From Gammaproteobacteria bacterium (GTDB lineage: Bacteria > Pseudomonadota > Gammaproteobacteria > SZUA-229): a DNA stretch of 64,000 nucleotides. The position numbers and the translations under genes are program-made. Below, one piece after another: positions 19,243 through 28,568 of the stretch (position 1 is the stretch's first letter; every line of letters begins with the position of its first letter). Below the pieces are notes generated by a model that was not told the DNA's origin, made no database searches, and saw nothing but the letters and a program-made list of their open reading frames with translations. Where the stretch lies: positions 1 to 64,000 of the forward strand of contig WFMW01000005.1 in the NCBI GenBank assembly GCA_015488885.1, given 5' to 3'.

Positions 19243-20064
19243 TCAGAGTTTCCCTAATTCTTCAGCCAGTGAAATTGAGCGGTCATTAGCAGCCTGCAGA
19301 GCCTGCATAACCATGTTGCGGAAATGGCTGGCTTCAAAACTGTTTATAGCCTGTTCAGTAGTGCCACCTTTTGAAGTAACCTGCTGGCGTAATGTGGCAG
19401 GGGATATCTGTTTTTCACTGGCCATGCGTGCGGCGCCCAACGCCGTCTGTAGGACCAGTTGTAATGCGGTTTCAGTTTCCAGGCCCAGTTTTTCACCTGC
19501 CTGTTGCATGGCTTCCATCAGCAGGAAAAAATAAGCCGGGCCACTGCCTGATACAGCGGTGACAGCATTAAGCTGGTCTTCATTCGCTACCCAGACGGTG
19601 ATGCCGACTGACTGAAGAATTTTTTCAGCCTGCTGCTGTTGTAACGAGGATGTTGCTTTGTTAGCAAACATGGCGGTCGCGCCACATTGTACCAGTGCAG
19701 GGGTATTGGGCATACAGCGTACAATGGCCTGATTATCGCCTAACCATTGATTGATGGTAGCGCTCATTAAACCTGCCGCAATAGAAATAAATAATGGTGC
19801 AGTGGTGCTCAATGCTGGTTTGAGCTGGGCACATATCTGGTGCATTATCTGGGGTTTAACTGCCAGCACCACGCATTCGCATTGCAGGGTATCGGTATTA
19901 CTCTGTGTGGTATGAACCTGATAATGATCAGCAAGCATCTGGCAGCGGCTGGCATCAGGTTCCGCAACCAGAATATCGGCAGCGTTAATATTTGCCCGTA
20001 ACATACCGCCAATCAGGCTGCTGGCCATATTACCACCGCCGATAAATCCAATAGTGGGTTTCAT
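19243..20064 (-). CDS. proC: Pyrroline-5-carboxylate reductase
   Basis: ProC catalyses the last step of proline synthesis, NAD(P)H-dependent reduction of pyrroline-5-carboxylate. The N-terminal Rossmann motif is GFIGGGNMASSLIGG. MPNTPALVQCGATA and SGSGPAYFFLLMEAMQQAG are active-site and dimer motifs, and VTSKGGTTEQAI is the C-terminal signature. Length (273) is normal. It is divergent from pilT, the common gammaproteobacterial arrangement. Confidence 0.95.
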   Translation of the reverse strand: MKPTIGFIGGGNMASSLIGGMLRANINAADILVAEPDASRCQMLADHYQVHTTQSNTDTLQCECVVLAVKPQIMHQICAQLKPALSTTAPLFISIAAGLMSATINQWLGDNQAIVRCMPNTPALVQCGATAMFANKATSSLQQQQAEKILQSVGITVWVANEDQLNAVTAVSGSGPAYFFLLMEAMQQAGEKLGLETETALQLVLQTALGAARMASEKQISPATLRQQVTSKGGTTEQAINSFEASHFRNMVMQALQAANDRSISLAEELGKL

Positions 20065-20227
20065 ACTTTAACCTGATATTTCAATAAAAAAGAAAATTTT
20101 ATCACAGCAGCAAGGCTCGGTTGAGAAAAAAACAGTCATTGAACATAGAATCCATGAAGTGTTGATGATTATTGGCTATAACTAGAGAGATAATATTATA
20201 TAAAGAAGACAATAACAGGGGATATTA

Positions 20228-21262
20228 ATGGATATCGCACAATTACTTGCCTTTAGTGTTAAAAATGGTGCTTCAGATTTACACCTTTCTGCCGGTCTGC
20301 CACCGATGATTCGGGTTGACGGGGATGTGCGCAGGATAAATGTCGAACCCATGGATCATGAAAATGTACATGGCATGGTGTATGACATTATGAATGACAA
20401 ACAACGTAAGGCTTATGAAGAATATATGGAAACAGACTTTTCGTTTGAAATTCCCGGCCTGGCGCGTTTTCGGGTTAATGCATTTAATCAGAACCGTGGG
20501 GCCGGTGCGGTTTTTCGTACCATTCCATCTAAAATTCTGACCCTGGAAGAATTACAGGCACCAAAAATATTTGAAGAGATCTCAGATACCCCGCGAGGGA
20601 TTGTACTGGTAACCGGGCCTACCGGTTCGGGTAAATCAACCACTCTGGCGGCTATGGTTAACTATGTTAATGAAAATCATTATGGGCATATTCTGACGAT
20701 TGAAGATCCGATTGAATTTGTTCATGAAAGTAAAAAAAGCCTGATTAACCAGCGTGAGGTGCATCGTGATACGCTGGGTTTTAGTGAAGCATTACGTTCC
20801 GCATTGCGTGAAGACCCCGATGTGATTCTGGTTGGGGAGATGCGTGATCTGGAAACCATTCGACTGGCTTTATCAGCAGCTGAAACCGGGCATCTGGTTT
20901 TTGGCACCCTGCATACCAGTTCGGCAGCCAAAACTGTTGACCGTATTGTTGATGTGTTTCCGGCTGCAGAAAAAGAAATGGTACGATCGATGTTATCCGA
21001 GTCACTACGTTCGGTTATTGCGCAGACGCTATTAAAAAAAATCGGCGGAGGCAGGGTGGCGGCACATGAAATTATGATTGGGACACCCGCTATCAGAAAC
21101 CTGATTCGGGAAAATAAAATTGCGCAGATGTATTCAGCCATTCAGACCGGCCAGTCGATAGGTATGCAAACTCTCGATCAGAATTTACAGGAATTACTTG
21201 GCCGTGGTCTGGTGAGTAAAGAAGAAGTAAGGAAAAAAGCCGCTAATAAAGATGCTTTTTAA
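20228..21262 (+). CDS. pilT: Type IV pilus retraction ATPase PilT
   Basis: The 344-residue hexameric ATPase depolymerises type IV pili and drives twitching. MDIAQLLAFSVKNGASDLHLSAG is the PilT N-terminus. Walker A GPTGSGKSTT is near 135-144, followed by the Asp box EDPIEFVH, Walker B DVILVGEMRD, the His box GHLVFGTLHT and the C-terminal retraction motif AIRNLIRE. The gene has a strong Shine-Dalgarno (agggga) and is divergent from proC. Two PilU-like genes follow on the same strand. Confidence 0.96.
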   Translation: MDIAQLLAFSVKNGASDLHLSAGLPPMIRVDGDVRRINVEPMDHENVHGMVYDIMNDKQRKAYEEYMETDFSFEIPGLARFRVNAFNQNRGAGAVFRTIPSKILTLEELQAPKIFEEISDTPRGIVLVTGPTGSGKSTTLAAMVNYVNENHYGHILTIEDPIEFVHESKKSLINQREVHRDTLGFSEALRSALREDPDVILVGEMRDLETIRLALSAAETGHLVFGTLHTSSAAKTVDRIVDVFPAAEKEMVRSMLSESLRSVIAQTLLKKIGGGRVAAHEIMIGTPAIRNLIRENKIAQMYSAIQTGQSIGMQTLDQNLQELLGRGLVSKEEVRKKAANKDAF

Positions 21263-21327
21263 AAGCAAAACGATACCAGAGATCTGATCACAGATTTAAA
21301 GAATACAGAGAATACACTGGAGTATTT

Positions 21328-22491
21328 ATGGATCGCAATAAAGCAATAAAATATATGCATGACCTGCTGCGTATGATGGTGCAGAAAAAAGGCTCTGACC
21401 TGTTCATTACTGCGGGGGCGGTTCCATCGATGAAAGTGGATGGTATCATTCAGCCACTGTCCAATCAGGCGCTAACACCACAGCATACACAGATTCTGGT
21501 AAGTGCCATTATGAATGACCGTCAGCGTGCAGAATTTGAACAAAATCAGGAGTGCAACTTTGCTATCAGTTTACCGGGCGTGTCCCGGTTCAGGGTCAAT
21601 GCGTTTACCCAACGTGGTTCAGTAGGTGTGGTGTTACGGGTTATTCGTTCAGAGATTCCAAAATTTGAAGATTTAAACCTGCCGCCTGTCCTACAGGATA
21701 TTGCCATGACCAAACGTGGTCTGGTTATTTTTGTCGGCGCAACTGGCTCAGGTAAATCTACCTCTCTGGCAGCGATGATTGGGCATCGAAATGAATACAG
21801 TAAAGGTCATATTATTACTGTAGAAGACCCGATTGAATTTGTTCATAATCATAAAAACTGTATTGTGACGCAAAGGGAAGTTGGGGTGGATACAGAAAGC
21901 TATGAAGTTGCATTGAAAAATACCCTTAGGCAGGCACCAGATGTTATATTGATTGGTGAGGTGCGTGACCGTGAAACCATGGAGCACGCCATTGCATTTG
22001 CGGAAACCGGGCATCTATGCCTGACTACCTTACATGCAAATAGTACCAATCAGGCACTGGATCGGATTATTAACTTTTTCCCGGAAGATCGTCGTCAGCA
22101 ATTATTAATGGATCTGTCATTAAATCTCAAAGGCATTATTTCACAACGTTTAATCTCGAGTATTTCAGGTGAAGGACGTATTGCAGCGGTAGAGGTCATG
22201 CTTAATACCCCATTAATGTCTGACCTGATATTTAAAGGTGAAGTCCATGAGATAAAAGAACTGATTGCCAAATCGACCGAGCTGGGGATGAAAACTTTTG
22301 ACCAGGCATTGTTTGATTTATATGAAAATGGCCAGGTTAAATATGAAGATGCTTTACGCAATGCCGACTCGGTTAATGATTTACGGTTACGGATTAAACT
22401 TGAAGGCAAAGAGGCAAAACAGCATAACCTGATGGATGGGCTCGACAAAATCACCGTGGATAACGATGATGACCGTTCCATGTTGCGCTAA
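21328..22491 (+). CDS. pilU: PilT-dependent accessory ATPase PilU (first copy)
   Basis: A 387-residue PilT-family ATPase with Walker A GATGSGKSTS, EDPIEFVHNH, Walker B DVILIGEVRD and GHLCLTTLHANS. The LCLTTLHA and MLNTPLMSDLI segments in place of PilT's LVFGTLHT and AIRNLI distinguish PilU from PilT. PilU supports PilT in force generation but cannot normally retract pili alone. It lies 65 bp after pilT. A variable acidic tail (TVDNDDDRSMLR) is present. Confidence 0.92.
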   Translation: MDRNKAIKYMHDLLRMMVQKKGSDLFITAGAVPSMKVDGIIQPLSNQALTPQHTQILVSAIMNDRQRAEFEQNQECNFAISLPGVSRFRVNAFTQRGSVGVVLRVIRSEIPKFEDLNLPPVLQDIAMTKRGLVIFVGATGSGKSTSLAAMIGHRNEYSKGHIITVEDPIEFVHNHKNCIVTQREVGVDTESYEVALKNTLRQAPDVILIGEVRDRETMEHAIAFAETGHLCLTTLHANSTNQALDRIINFFPEDRRQQLLMDLSLNLKGIISQRLISSISGEGRIAAVEVMLNTPLMSDLIFKGEVHEIKELIAKSTELGMKTFDQALFDLYENGQVKYEDALRNADSVNDLRLRIKLEGKEAKQHNLMDGLDKITVDNDDDRSMLR

Positions 22492-22513
22492 TCGCTGACT
22501 CAGAGAATAAAAC

Positions 22514-23632
22514 ATGAATTTACAACCTTATCTGAAATTAATGTCTGAGCAGCAGGCCTCGGATATGTACTTCACCACGGGTGCACCGGTAAGTGTACGC
22601 ATTGATGGAAAAATACGTCCGGTGGGTAAGAGTATGTTGAGTCCGGGGATAACCAGAAAACTGGCTTATGATCTGTTAACGCCTTTGCAGATAAAAGATT
22701 TTGAAAACAAGCTGGAGTTGAATCTGGGGGTGTCATACACGGATCTTGGTCGTTTTCGGATTAATATTTATATGCAACGTGGCGAAGTATCCATGGTTAT
22801 TCGTTATATACATGCAGATATTCCTACACTTGAAACACTAGGCCTGCCGGATGTGTATAAAAAAATGATGATGCACAAAAAAGGCCTGGTACTGGTGGTT
22901 GGCGCCACGGGAATGGGTAAATCTACATCCCTGGCATCGATGCTGGATTATCGTAATATGACTGAAACCGGGCATATTCTTACCATTGAAGATCCGATTG
23001 AATTTATGTTCCGACATAAAAAATGTATTGTTGGACAACGTGAAGTCGGGCTGGATACGCTATCGTTCGACAATGCTCTGTGCGAGGCCATGCGTGAAGC
23101 GCCGGATGTTATTATGATTGGTGAAACACGTGATCACGATACCATGGAAGCGGCCATGCGTTATGCTGATACCGGGCATTTATGTCTCACCACACTGCAT
23201 GCAACCAATGCGAATCAGGCACTTGACCGGCTGTTGAATTTTTTTCCGAACAATGCCCATAATCAGATTTTAATGGATTTATCGCTGAATCTGAATGCGA
23301 TTCTGGCACAACGATTAGTCACTGGTATTGATGGTAATCGGGTGGCTGCGGTGGAGGTGCTGGTGAACACACCCTATATTAGCAAGTTGATTCGGGAAGG
23401 CGATTTTCACGAAATAAAAGAAATTATGGAAAAAGGTCATGAGTCGGGTATGCAAACCTTTGATCAGGCTCTGTTTGACCTGTTTAAAGCCAGAAAAATT
23501 GATCTGAAATCCGCATTGGCAAATGCTGATTCGAGCACTAATCTGGAATGGAAGATAAACTTTGGCGGCGGGGTTAAGGATTTGCAGGCTCAACAGGGTG
23601 CCGTTGAACCTTTACAGTTTCCTGATGAATAA
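22514..23632 (+). CDS. Second PilU-like ATPase
   Basis: A 372-residue paralogue of the preceding gene and 22 bp downstream of it. Walker A is GATGMGKSTS, the Asp box EDPIEFMFRH, Walker B DVIMIGETRD and the His box GHLCLTTLHATN, so the ATPase residues are retained. It diverges from PilU1 mainly at the N-terminal PAS-like domain and the C-terminus. The most likely origin is tandem duplication or acquisition of a second PilU type. Whether it acts with PilT, PilU1 or another pilus is not known. Confidence 0.88.
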   Translation: MNLQPYLKLMSEQQASDMYFTTGAPVSVRIDGKIRPVGKSMLSPGITRKLAYDLLTPLQIKDFENKLELNLGVSYTDLGRFRINIYMQRGEVSMVIRYIHADIPTLETLGLPDVYKKMMMHKKGLVLVVGATGMGKSTSLASMLDYRNMTETGHILTIEDPIEFMFRHKKCIVGQREVGLDTLSFDNALCEAMREAPDVIMIGETRDHDTMEAAMRYADTGHLCLTTLHATNANQALDRLLNFFPNNAHNQILMDLSLNLNAILAQRLVTGIDGNRVAAVEVLVNTPYISKLIREGDFHEIKEIMEKGHESGMQTFDQALFDLFKARKIDLKSALANADSSTNLEWKINFGGGVKDLQAQQGAVEPLQFPDE

Positions 23633-23652
23633 GCGGCGTATTTACCTGCATT

Positions 23653-24936
23653 TTAATTGCCGACTAATTTTCCTTTAACCAGCGTATATTTTACTTTGCC
23701 CTGAAAATGCCAGCCGTTAAAAGGTGTGTTTCTGCCGCAACTAAGCATTTTTTCTGTGTCGAATTGCCAGCGCTCATTGGCATCAAAAAGACAGATGTCT
23801 GCCACAGCACCGGGTGCAAGCTGGCCATAATTCAGCCCTAGAATATGGGCAGGTGTAGCAGTGATGGCTCGTATTATAGTGTGGATATCAATACCGTCAC
23901 GGGTCAGGTTTAATGCCAGTGGCAGAAAGCTTTCTAATGCTGAAATACCCGGTTCAGTACTGGCAAAGGGGGCCTGTTTGGCATCCTGCTCATGAGGTTG
24001 ATGGTCGGAGCATATCGCATCAATAATACCGTTTTGCACTCCCTGTTTAAGTGCATCCTGATCGTACTGGGTGCGCAGTGGCGGCTGGACATGACAGGCA
24101 CTGTTAAAATGACCGAGATTGTCATCGGTAAGGTATAGCTGATGAGCGCTGACATCAGCAGTAATGGGTAACTGATCGTGTTTGGCGCGGCCAATCATGG
24201 TGACAGCTTCAGCCGTTGAAAGTCGCCCAAAATGTACACTGACGCCGGTTTCTTTAATCAACGGTATAGCGCTGGCAATGGCTACGGTTTCAGCTGAGCG
24301 CGGAATACCCTGTAACCCCAGGCGACTGGCCACGTTGCCCTCATGGGCGCAACCGCCGACACTTAAACTGTATTCGTTGGGTTCAATAAAAACGCGGAGA
24401 TTAAAGGTGGCGGCATAAGCAAAAGTGCGTTTTAAAATAAGTGTGTTTTCAATAGGGTGGCGCGCATTACTCAGACCGACACAGCCAGCCTCGCTGAGCG
24501 CGGCCATTTCACTTAAATGTTTGCCTTTTAAACCAGCAGTGAGGGCACCCAGCGTGACTACGTGACTATAACCCGCATGCCTGGCCTGTTGATGAATCAG
24601 CTTAACCACTGCTGGTTCGTCAATGGCCGGATCCGTGTCAGGTGGGCAACATAATGTAGTAATACCTGCATGGCTGGCAGCTCGAGTTTCAGTTGCAATG
24701 GTAGCTTTGTTTTCATCGCCGGGTTCACGCAGACGTGCGCAGCAGTCAACCAGACCTGGACAGGCGATCAGCCCACTGGCATCAATATGATGGTCGATTT
24801 CCTTGCCTGTACTGGCGAGTGTATTTGCTTCGGCAATAGTCTCGATTTTACCTCGGCTGATATAAATGTCAGCCTGCCGGTCAACGTTATTTGCCGGATC
24901 AATAAGATGTGCATTGTTGATGAGCAGGGTGGTCAC
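23653..24936 (-). CDS. pyrX: Dihydroorotase-like protein without metal site (PyrC'/PyrX)
   Basis: A 427-residue amidohydrolase-fold protein matching class I dihydroorotases, but the catalytic metal motif DxHxHLREPG reads [10 protein letters not shown] (Cys66 and Arg68 where the two His should be). The usual metal histidine near 180 is also missing (FIEPNEYSL). CSDHQPH and the C-terminal [10 protein letters not shown] are retained. In Pseudomonas an inactive PyrC' of this kind is encoded beside pyrB and is structurally required for the ATCase holoenzyme. The same role is likely here, with an active PyrC elsewhere. The start overlaps pyrB's end (ATGA). Confidence 0.9.
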   Translation of the reverse strand: MTTLLINNAHLIDPANNVDRQADIYISRGKIETIAEANTLASTGKEIDHHIDASGLIACPGLVDCCARLREPGDENKATIATETRAASHAGITTLCCPPDTDPAIDEPAVVKLIHQQARHAGYSHVVTLGALTAGLKGKHLSEMAALSEAGCVGLSNARHPIENTLILKRTFAYAATFNLRVFIEPNEYSLSVGGCAHEGNVASRLGLQGIPRSAETVAIASAIPLIKETGVSVHFGRLSTAEAVTMIGRAKHDQLPITADVSAHQLYLTDDNLGHFNSACHVQPPLRTQYDQDALKQGVQNGIIDAICSDHQPHEQDAKQAPFASTEPGISALESFLPLALNLTRDGIDIHTIIRAITATPAHILGLNYGQLAPGAVADICLFDANERWQFDTEKMLSCGRNTPFNGWHFQGKVKYTLVKGKLVGN

Positions 24937-25973
24937 GATTGACGGGTTCCATGGTTAGAAGCTGGTGATTGAGCATGAGGTTGTTCTGGTAATATCTGGT
25001 TGCTTCCCAGAGTCATGGTCATTACTGCCATGCGTACAGAAATGCCATAGGACACCTGATTGAGAATCACGGAGTGGCTACCATCCGCGACACTGGAATC
25101 AATTTCCACCCCCCGGTTAATTGGCCCCGGGTGCATGACGATGACATCTTTTCGAGCAGCCTTTAAGCGTGATGAGGTCAGTCCGTAGAGACGATAATAT
25201 TCCTGTTCGCTGGGCAGAAATGCGCCCTGCATACGTTCTTTCTGTAAACGTAACATAATCACTACGTCGGCATCTTTAATACCTGTTTCCAGCCGGTTGT
25301 AGATATTGACCCCCATGTCTTCAATATCGACGGGTAGTAATGTTCTGGGGGCAATAACACGTACTTCGCCAGTGTTGAGTATGTTGAGTGCATGGATTTG
25401 TGAGCGAGCTACCCGTGAATGCAGAATATCACCAACAATGGCTATGCGCAGGCGGGAAAAATCGGCACCTTTATTACGCCGGATGGTAAACATATCGAGC
25501 ATTGCCTGAGTCGGGTGAGCATGGCTGCCATCCCCCGCATTAATAACACTGATATTGGGGGCAACATGGCTGGCAATAAAATAGGCTGCCCCGGAATCGC
25601 TATGGCGTACTACAAACATATCGCATTGCATGGCCTGAATATTCTGTAAGGTATCCAGCAGGGTTTCACCTTTGGATGTGGATGAAGTGCTGATGTTAAT
25701 ATTCAGTATATCGGCAGACAGGCGTTTGGCGGCAAGTTCAAAGGTGGTACGGGTACGGGTGCTGGCTTCAAAGAAAAGATTGACAATAGTTTTGCCACGC
25801 AGTAATGGCACTTTCTTAACCCGTTGATCATTGATGTTGGCAAAACTTTCGGCGGTATCCAGAATTTGAGTCAGGATTTCACTGCTCAGACCTTCTGTGG
25901 TCAGAAAGTGTTTTAGCTGGCCATTATTATCCAGCTGAATATTTGCTGTTTGGTTACTGGCCTTATTTACCAT
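24933..25973 (-). CDS. pyrB: Aspartate carbamoyltransferase catalytic chain
   Basis: PyrB condenses carbamoyl phosphate and aspartate in pyrimidine synthesis. [19 protein letters not shown] contains the carbamoyl-phosphate loop, [14 protein letters not shown] follows, and [10 protein letters not shown] and MHPGPINRG complete the active site. At 346 residues it has an N-terminal extension like the Pseudomonas type, which in that genus takes part in nucleotide regulation and assembly with PyrC'. It lies between pyrR and the inactive DHOase gene, overlapping the latter by four bases. No pyrI is present. Confidence 0.94.
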   Translation of the reverse strand: MVNKASNQTANIQLDNNGQLKHFLTTEGLSSEILTQILDTAESFANINDQRVKKVPLLRGKTIVNLFFEASTRTRTTFELAAKRLSADILNINISTSSTSKGETLLDTLQNIQAMQCDMFVVRHSDSGAAYFIASHVAPNISVINAGDGSHAHPTQAMLDMFTIRRNKGADFSRLRIAIVGDILHSRVARSQIHALNILNTGEVRVIAPRTLLPVDIEDMGVNIYNRLETGIKDADVVIMLRLQKERMQGAFLPSEQEYYRLYGLTSSRLKAARKDVIVMHPGPINRGVEIDSSVADGSHSVILNQVSYGISVRMAVMTMTLGSNQILPEQPHAQSPASNHGTRQS

Positions 25974-25991
25974 GATAGTAATTCAACCGTC

Positions 25992-26486
25992 TCACAATGT
26001 TTGTAATTCAAGTGTCAGCGGTTCTGGCCCGGTTAATTTAATATGCTGATTATGCTCAAGCTGCAGGTGCCCGGCGACAATATCTGGCTGTATCGGCAGC
26101 TCACGTCCACTGCGCTCAAGCAGGCATACCAGAATAATACTGGCGGGACGGCCATAATCAAAAATTTCATTCATGGCAGCGCGGATAGTACGCCCGGTAT
26201 GCAGAACATCGTCAACCAGTATAATGTGGCGGTTTTCTACCTGGGGTGGTAATTGTGTCGATTTAACGGTTGGGTGCATGCCGATCCGTGAAAAGTCATC
26301 CCGATAGAAACTTATATCCAGTGTTGACAAAGGTTGTTCCAGTGCTAATTCATGGTGTAAATGTTGGGCAATCCAGACGCCGCCTGTGTGTATACCAACC
26401 ATGAGTGGTTGATCAATTTGACGATCATGCAAAAGTTGTTTTAGCTGTCCGGTTAGCTGTTGCAGAAAAATCTCAGGTGTTTGCAT
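25992..26486 (-). CDS. pyrR: PyrR bifunctional pyrimidine regulator / uracil phosphoribosyltransferase
   Basis: A 164-residue type I phosphoribosyltransferase with the PRPP loop VDDVLHTGRTIRAAMNE and VGIHTGGVWIAQHL. In Gram-positive bacteria PyrR attenuates pyr transcription by binding mRNA; in Pseudomonas-like operons its regulatory part is less clear. It is 18 bp upstream of pyrB in the operon algH-ruvX-pyrR-pyrB-pyrX. I did not find a convincing PyrR-binding anti-antiterminator upstream. Confidence 0.9.
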   Translation of the reverse strand: MQTPEIFLQQLTGQLKQLLHDRQIDQPLMVGIHTGGVWIAQHLHHELALEQPLSTLDISFYRDDFSRIGMHPTVKSTQLPPQVENRHIILVDDVLHTGRTIRAAMNEIFDYGRPASIILVCLLERSGRELPIQPDIVAGHLQLEHNQHIKLTGPEPLTLELQTL

Positions 26487-26539
26487 TATTTTTTATGGTA
26501 TCTGTTTGCCGGGATTCATTGTGGTTTCCTTAATCCAGG

Positions 26540-27031
26540 TTAAAAAAACTGCCCACTTTCATTTTCCAGCCAGCGTTGCACAATAACGGCTGCCGCCATT
26601 TTATCAATCTCAAGTCGGTTATGCTGGTTTATTTTAATGTTTTTTTTCAACTGTGTTTCCGCCTGTGCCGAACTATAACGTTCATCTATCAGGACAATGG
26701 GCAGTTTATAACGTTTCTTCAGCGCAAAACAGAAATCCTCAACAGCCTGAGTCATGGTGTTTTTCTGGCCATCAAGATGGTAAGGCATACCAACAATCAG
26801 CGCTTGAGGTTGCCATTGTTGTATTTGTTCGGTAATGGCGTGCCAGTCGGGGTTACCGTTAACGGCATGCAAGGTGGTTTGTGGTGTGGCAGTGTGGGTA
26901 ATGGTCTGGCCGCTGGCAATGCCGATACGTTTTTTGCCAAAATCAAACCCCAGAACCTGGCTGAAATTTTTCTGTATTTTGTTTGGTTTTCCCTCGCTAC
27001 GGCTTCTATTCTCGGGCAGATTCCTAGGCAT
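26540..27031 (-). CDS. ruvX: Holliday-junction-resolvase-like pre-16S rRNA nuclease RuvX/YqgF
   Basis: An RNase H-like protein (163 residues) of the YqgF family, implicated in pre-16S rRNA 5' maturation. LGFDFGKKRIGIASGQ carries the first catalytic Asp, LIVGMPYHLDGQ and DERYSSAQAE the others, and DKMAAAVIVQRWL the last. It has an N-terminal extension of about 26 residues before the fold. The 39 bases at 26988-27026, which encode roughly residues 2-15, match 35 of 39 bases of the family B repeat end after clpP, and no closer ATG/GTG/TTG is available in frame. The start overlaps algH. Confidence 0.9.
   Translation of the reverse strand: MPRNLPENRSRSEGKPNKIQKNFSQVLGFDFGKKRIGIASGQTITHTATPQTTLHAVNGNPDWHAITEQIQQWQPQALIVGMPYHLDGQKNTMTQAVEDFCFALKKRYKLPIVLIDERYSSAQAETQLKKNIKINQHNRLEIDKMAAAVIVQRWLENESGQFF
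26988..27026. repeat. Family B repeat end exapted into algH stop / ruvX start
   Basis: Read on the minus strand, these 39 bases match the left end of the complete element at 53597-53635 with four mismatches. The TAG of algH is the first triplet of the repeat, just as the TAG of clpP is in the complete copy. The following bases are translated as the N-terminus of RuvX. Confidence 0.75.
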
Positions 27032-27599
27032 GACCCGCTTCCTGGCTTAGCAATTGCAGGTCAACACCAAGTAGTCTGGCTGCTTCTTGCCAGCGCTTTC
27101 TGGCCGGGGTTCTAAAAATAATCTGTTCATCTGCCGGACAGTTAAGCCAGGTGTTCTGAGCGATTTCCTGCTCCAGCTGACCGGCTGCCCAACCTGCATA
27201 ACCCAGTGCAACGATGGCGTCCTCGGGGCCGGTGTTATTAGCCATAGCTTCGAGAATATCTTTGGAGGTGGTTAATGCAATGCTGTCATTAATTTTCAAG
27301 CTTGATTTCCAGCTGCCAGTGGGGCGGTGGAGGACAAATCCACGACCGGTTTCAACCGGGCCGCCAAGATAAACATGGGTAGAATCAGGAACCATTAATG
27401 GGTTTTTGATGGCCATCTCGTCGATAATTTGCCGTAGTAGCACATCGGTTTCGTGGTTGATGACAATGCCAAAGCAGCCGTTTTCATCGTGTTCGCAGAT
27501 ATAGGTAACCGCCTGATTAAAGTGGCTATCAACCAGACTGGGCATGGCAATCAGAAACTGTCCGGCTAAACTGCTTTGTTTTTGTGTATCAGTACTCAT
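27024..27599 (-). CDS. algH: YqgE/AlgH family protein (DUF179)
   Basis: A 191-residue YqgE/AlgH protein: LAGQFLIAMPSLVDSHFNQAVTYICEHDENGCFGIVINHETD, YLGGPVETGRGFVLH and ALGYAGWAAGQLEQEI are family signatures. AlgH was named as an alginate regulator in Pseudomonas, but the function is unproven. Unlike most orthologues it has about seven residues after the final conserved region (SQEAGHA), and the stop TAG belongs to a family B repeat. It lies in the operon with ruvX and the pyr genes, after tonB. Confidence 0.92.
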   Translation of the reverse strand: MSTDTQKQSSLAGQFLIAMPSLVDSHFNQAVTYICEHDENGCFGIVINHETDVLLRQIIDEMAIKNPLMVPDSTHVYLGGPVETGRGFVLHRPTGSWKSSLKINDSIALTTSKDILEAMANNTGPEDAIVALGYAGWAAGQLEQEIAQNTWLNCPADEQIIFRTPARKRWQEAARLLGVDLQLLSQEAGHA

Positions 27600-27611
27600 T
27601 GTTGGTGGTGT

Positions 27612-28496
27612 TTAATGCGTATGTAAACCTCGATTATTAATAAATTCCCAGCTACGGGTAATATGTATGACCGCTGCCTGCTGGCGGAGTTTCTGTGGAA
27701 AAGCGGCAAACGGTGCTGCCAGTTTTACAATACGTTTAGCTGCGTCATCCAGTAGTTGATGCCCGGATGACTGACGGATCACAGTTTTAAGTAATTTGCC
27801 ACTGGCATCAATGGTGGCGTCGAGAATGAGTGTGCCGCTGAGTTTCTGCCGACGAGCCTGATCAGGGTAATTGAGGTTACCGATACGTTCGACTCGATCA
27901 ATCCAGTGGCGCATATATCTGGCAGGGGCAAAGGCGCGAGTGCTGGAATTCAGAAAGGCAACTTTACCGGTTCTGGCGTGGTCGTCAACCGTATCCTGAA
28001 TCTCAGCAGCTAACCGGGCTGCCTGTTGGCTGATGGAATGATTGACTGGCGGTGTCGGTGTTTTATACTCGGGGCTGTTGCTATGATCAGGTGGCTGGAT
28101 CCGGTAATCAGCGCTGGTCTGATGTAATAAAGCCAGCCGTTTTGTCTGTGGTCGAGGCTGTTGCTGCTGGTGCCGAGTTTGTCGAGCCATACCGGGAGCT
28201 TTAGCCAGTGTGGGTACACTAAACAGGTTGCGTAGCCGGTTTTTCTGTTTACGATCACCACCGCCGACCTGTGATATCTGCGCCAGATAATCAGCATGGT
28301 CATTGTTTGAGGGTGTCTGGGTCTGGAGTAGAATAATGTCCATGGTTGGCGAAGTTTCGCTGTCGGCAGAGGGTGAGAACGTAAAAGTAACGCCCAGAAT
28401 AATTATGCCATGTACAATGGCAGTGAGTAAAAATGTCAGCCCAAAGCGATCCTGATCATTAATATCGGGTTTGATTCGACGCCGTTTTGTATGCAT
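27612..28496 (-). CDS. tonB: TonB-family energy transducer
   Basis: A 294-residue protein with one N-terminal membrane segment (about residues 19-42, FLLTAIVHGIIILGVTFTF), a periplasmic linker rich in Gln, Pro and His, and a C-terminal TonB domain (about 205-288; YPDQARRQKLSGTLILDATIDASGKLLKTVIRQSSGHQLLDDAA). This TonB type, in the gshB-tonB-algH-ruvX cluster, is found throughout Pseudomonas-like genomes and is distinct from the exbBD-linked one. No exbB or exbD is adjacent. A solo family B repeat end lies just upstream of the start. Confidence 0.85.
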   Translation of the reverse strand: MHTKRRRIKPDINDQDRFGLTFLLTAIVHGIIILGVTFTFSPSADSETSPTMDIILLQTQTPSNNDHADYLAQISQVGGGDRKQKNRLRNLFSVPTLAKAPGMARQTRHQQQQPRPQTKRLALLHQTSADYRIQPPDHSNSPEYKTPTPPVNHSISQQAARLAAEIQDTVDDHARTGKVAFLNSSTRAFAPARYMRHWIDRVERIGNLNYPDQARRQKLSGTLILDATIDASGKLLKTVIRQSSGHQLLDDAAKRIVKLAAPFAAFPQKLRQQAAVIHITRSWEFINNRGLHTH

Positions 28497-28510
28497 AAGT
28501 AATAATACTG

Positions 28511-28530
28511 GTTTTCTCGGACAGGCTCCC
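28511..28530. repeat. Solo family B repeat end
   Basis: The 14 bases at 28514-28527 (ttctcggacaggct) are identical to the terminal inverted repeat of the complete element at 53601-53757. Similarity stops immediately inside, so this is a solo end or a heavily decayed copy, in the gap between apbE and tonB. Confidence 0.55.
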
Positions 28531-28568
28531 GGACAAACTGCCGGAATAATCCATTTCTACTGTGGTGA

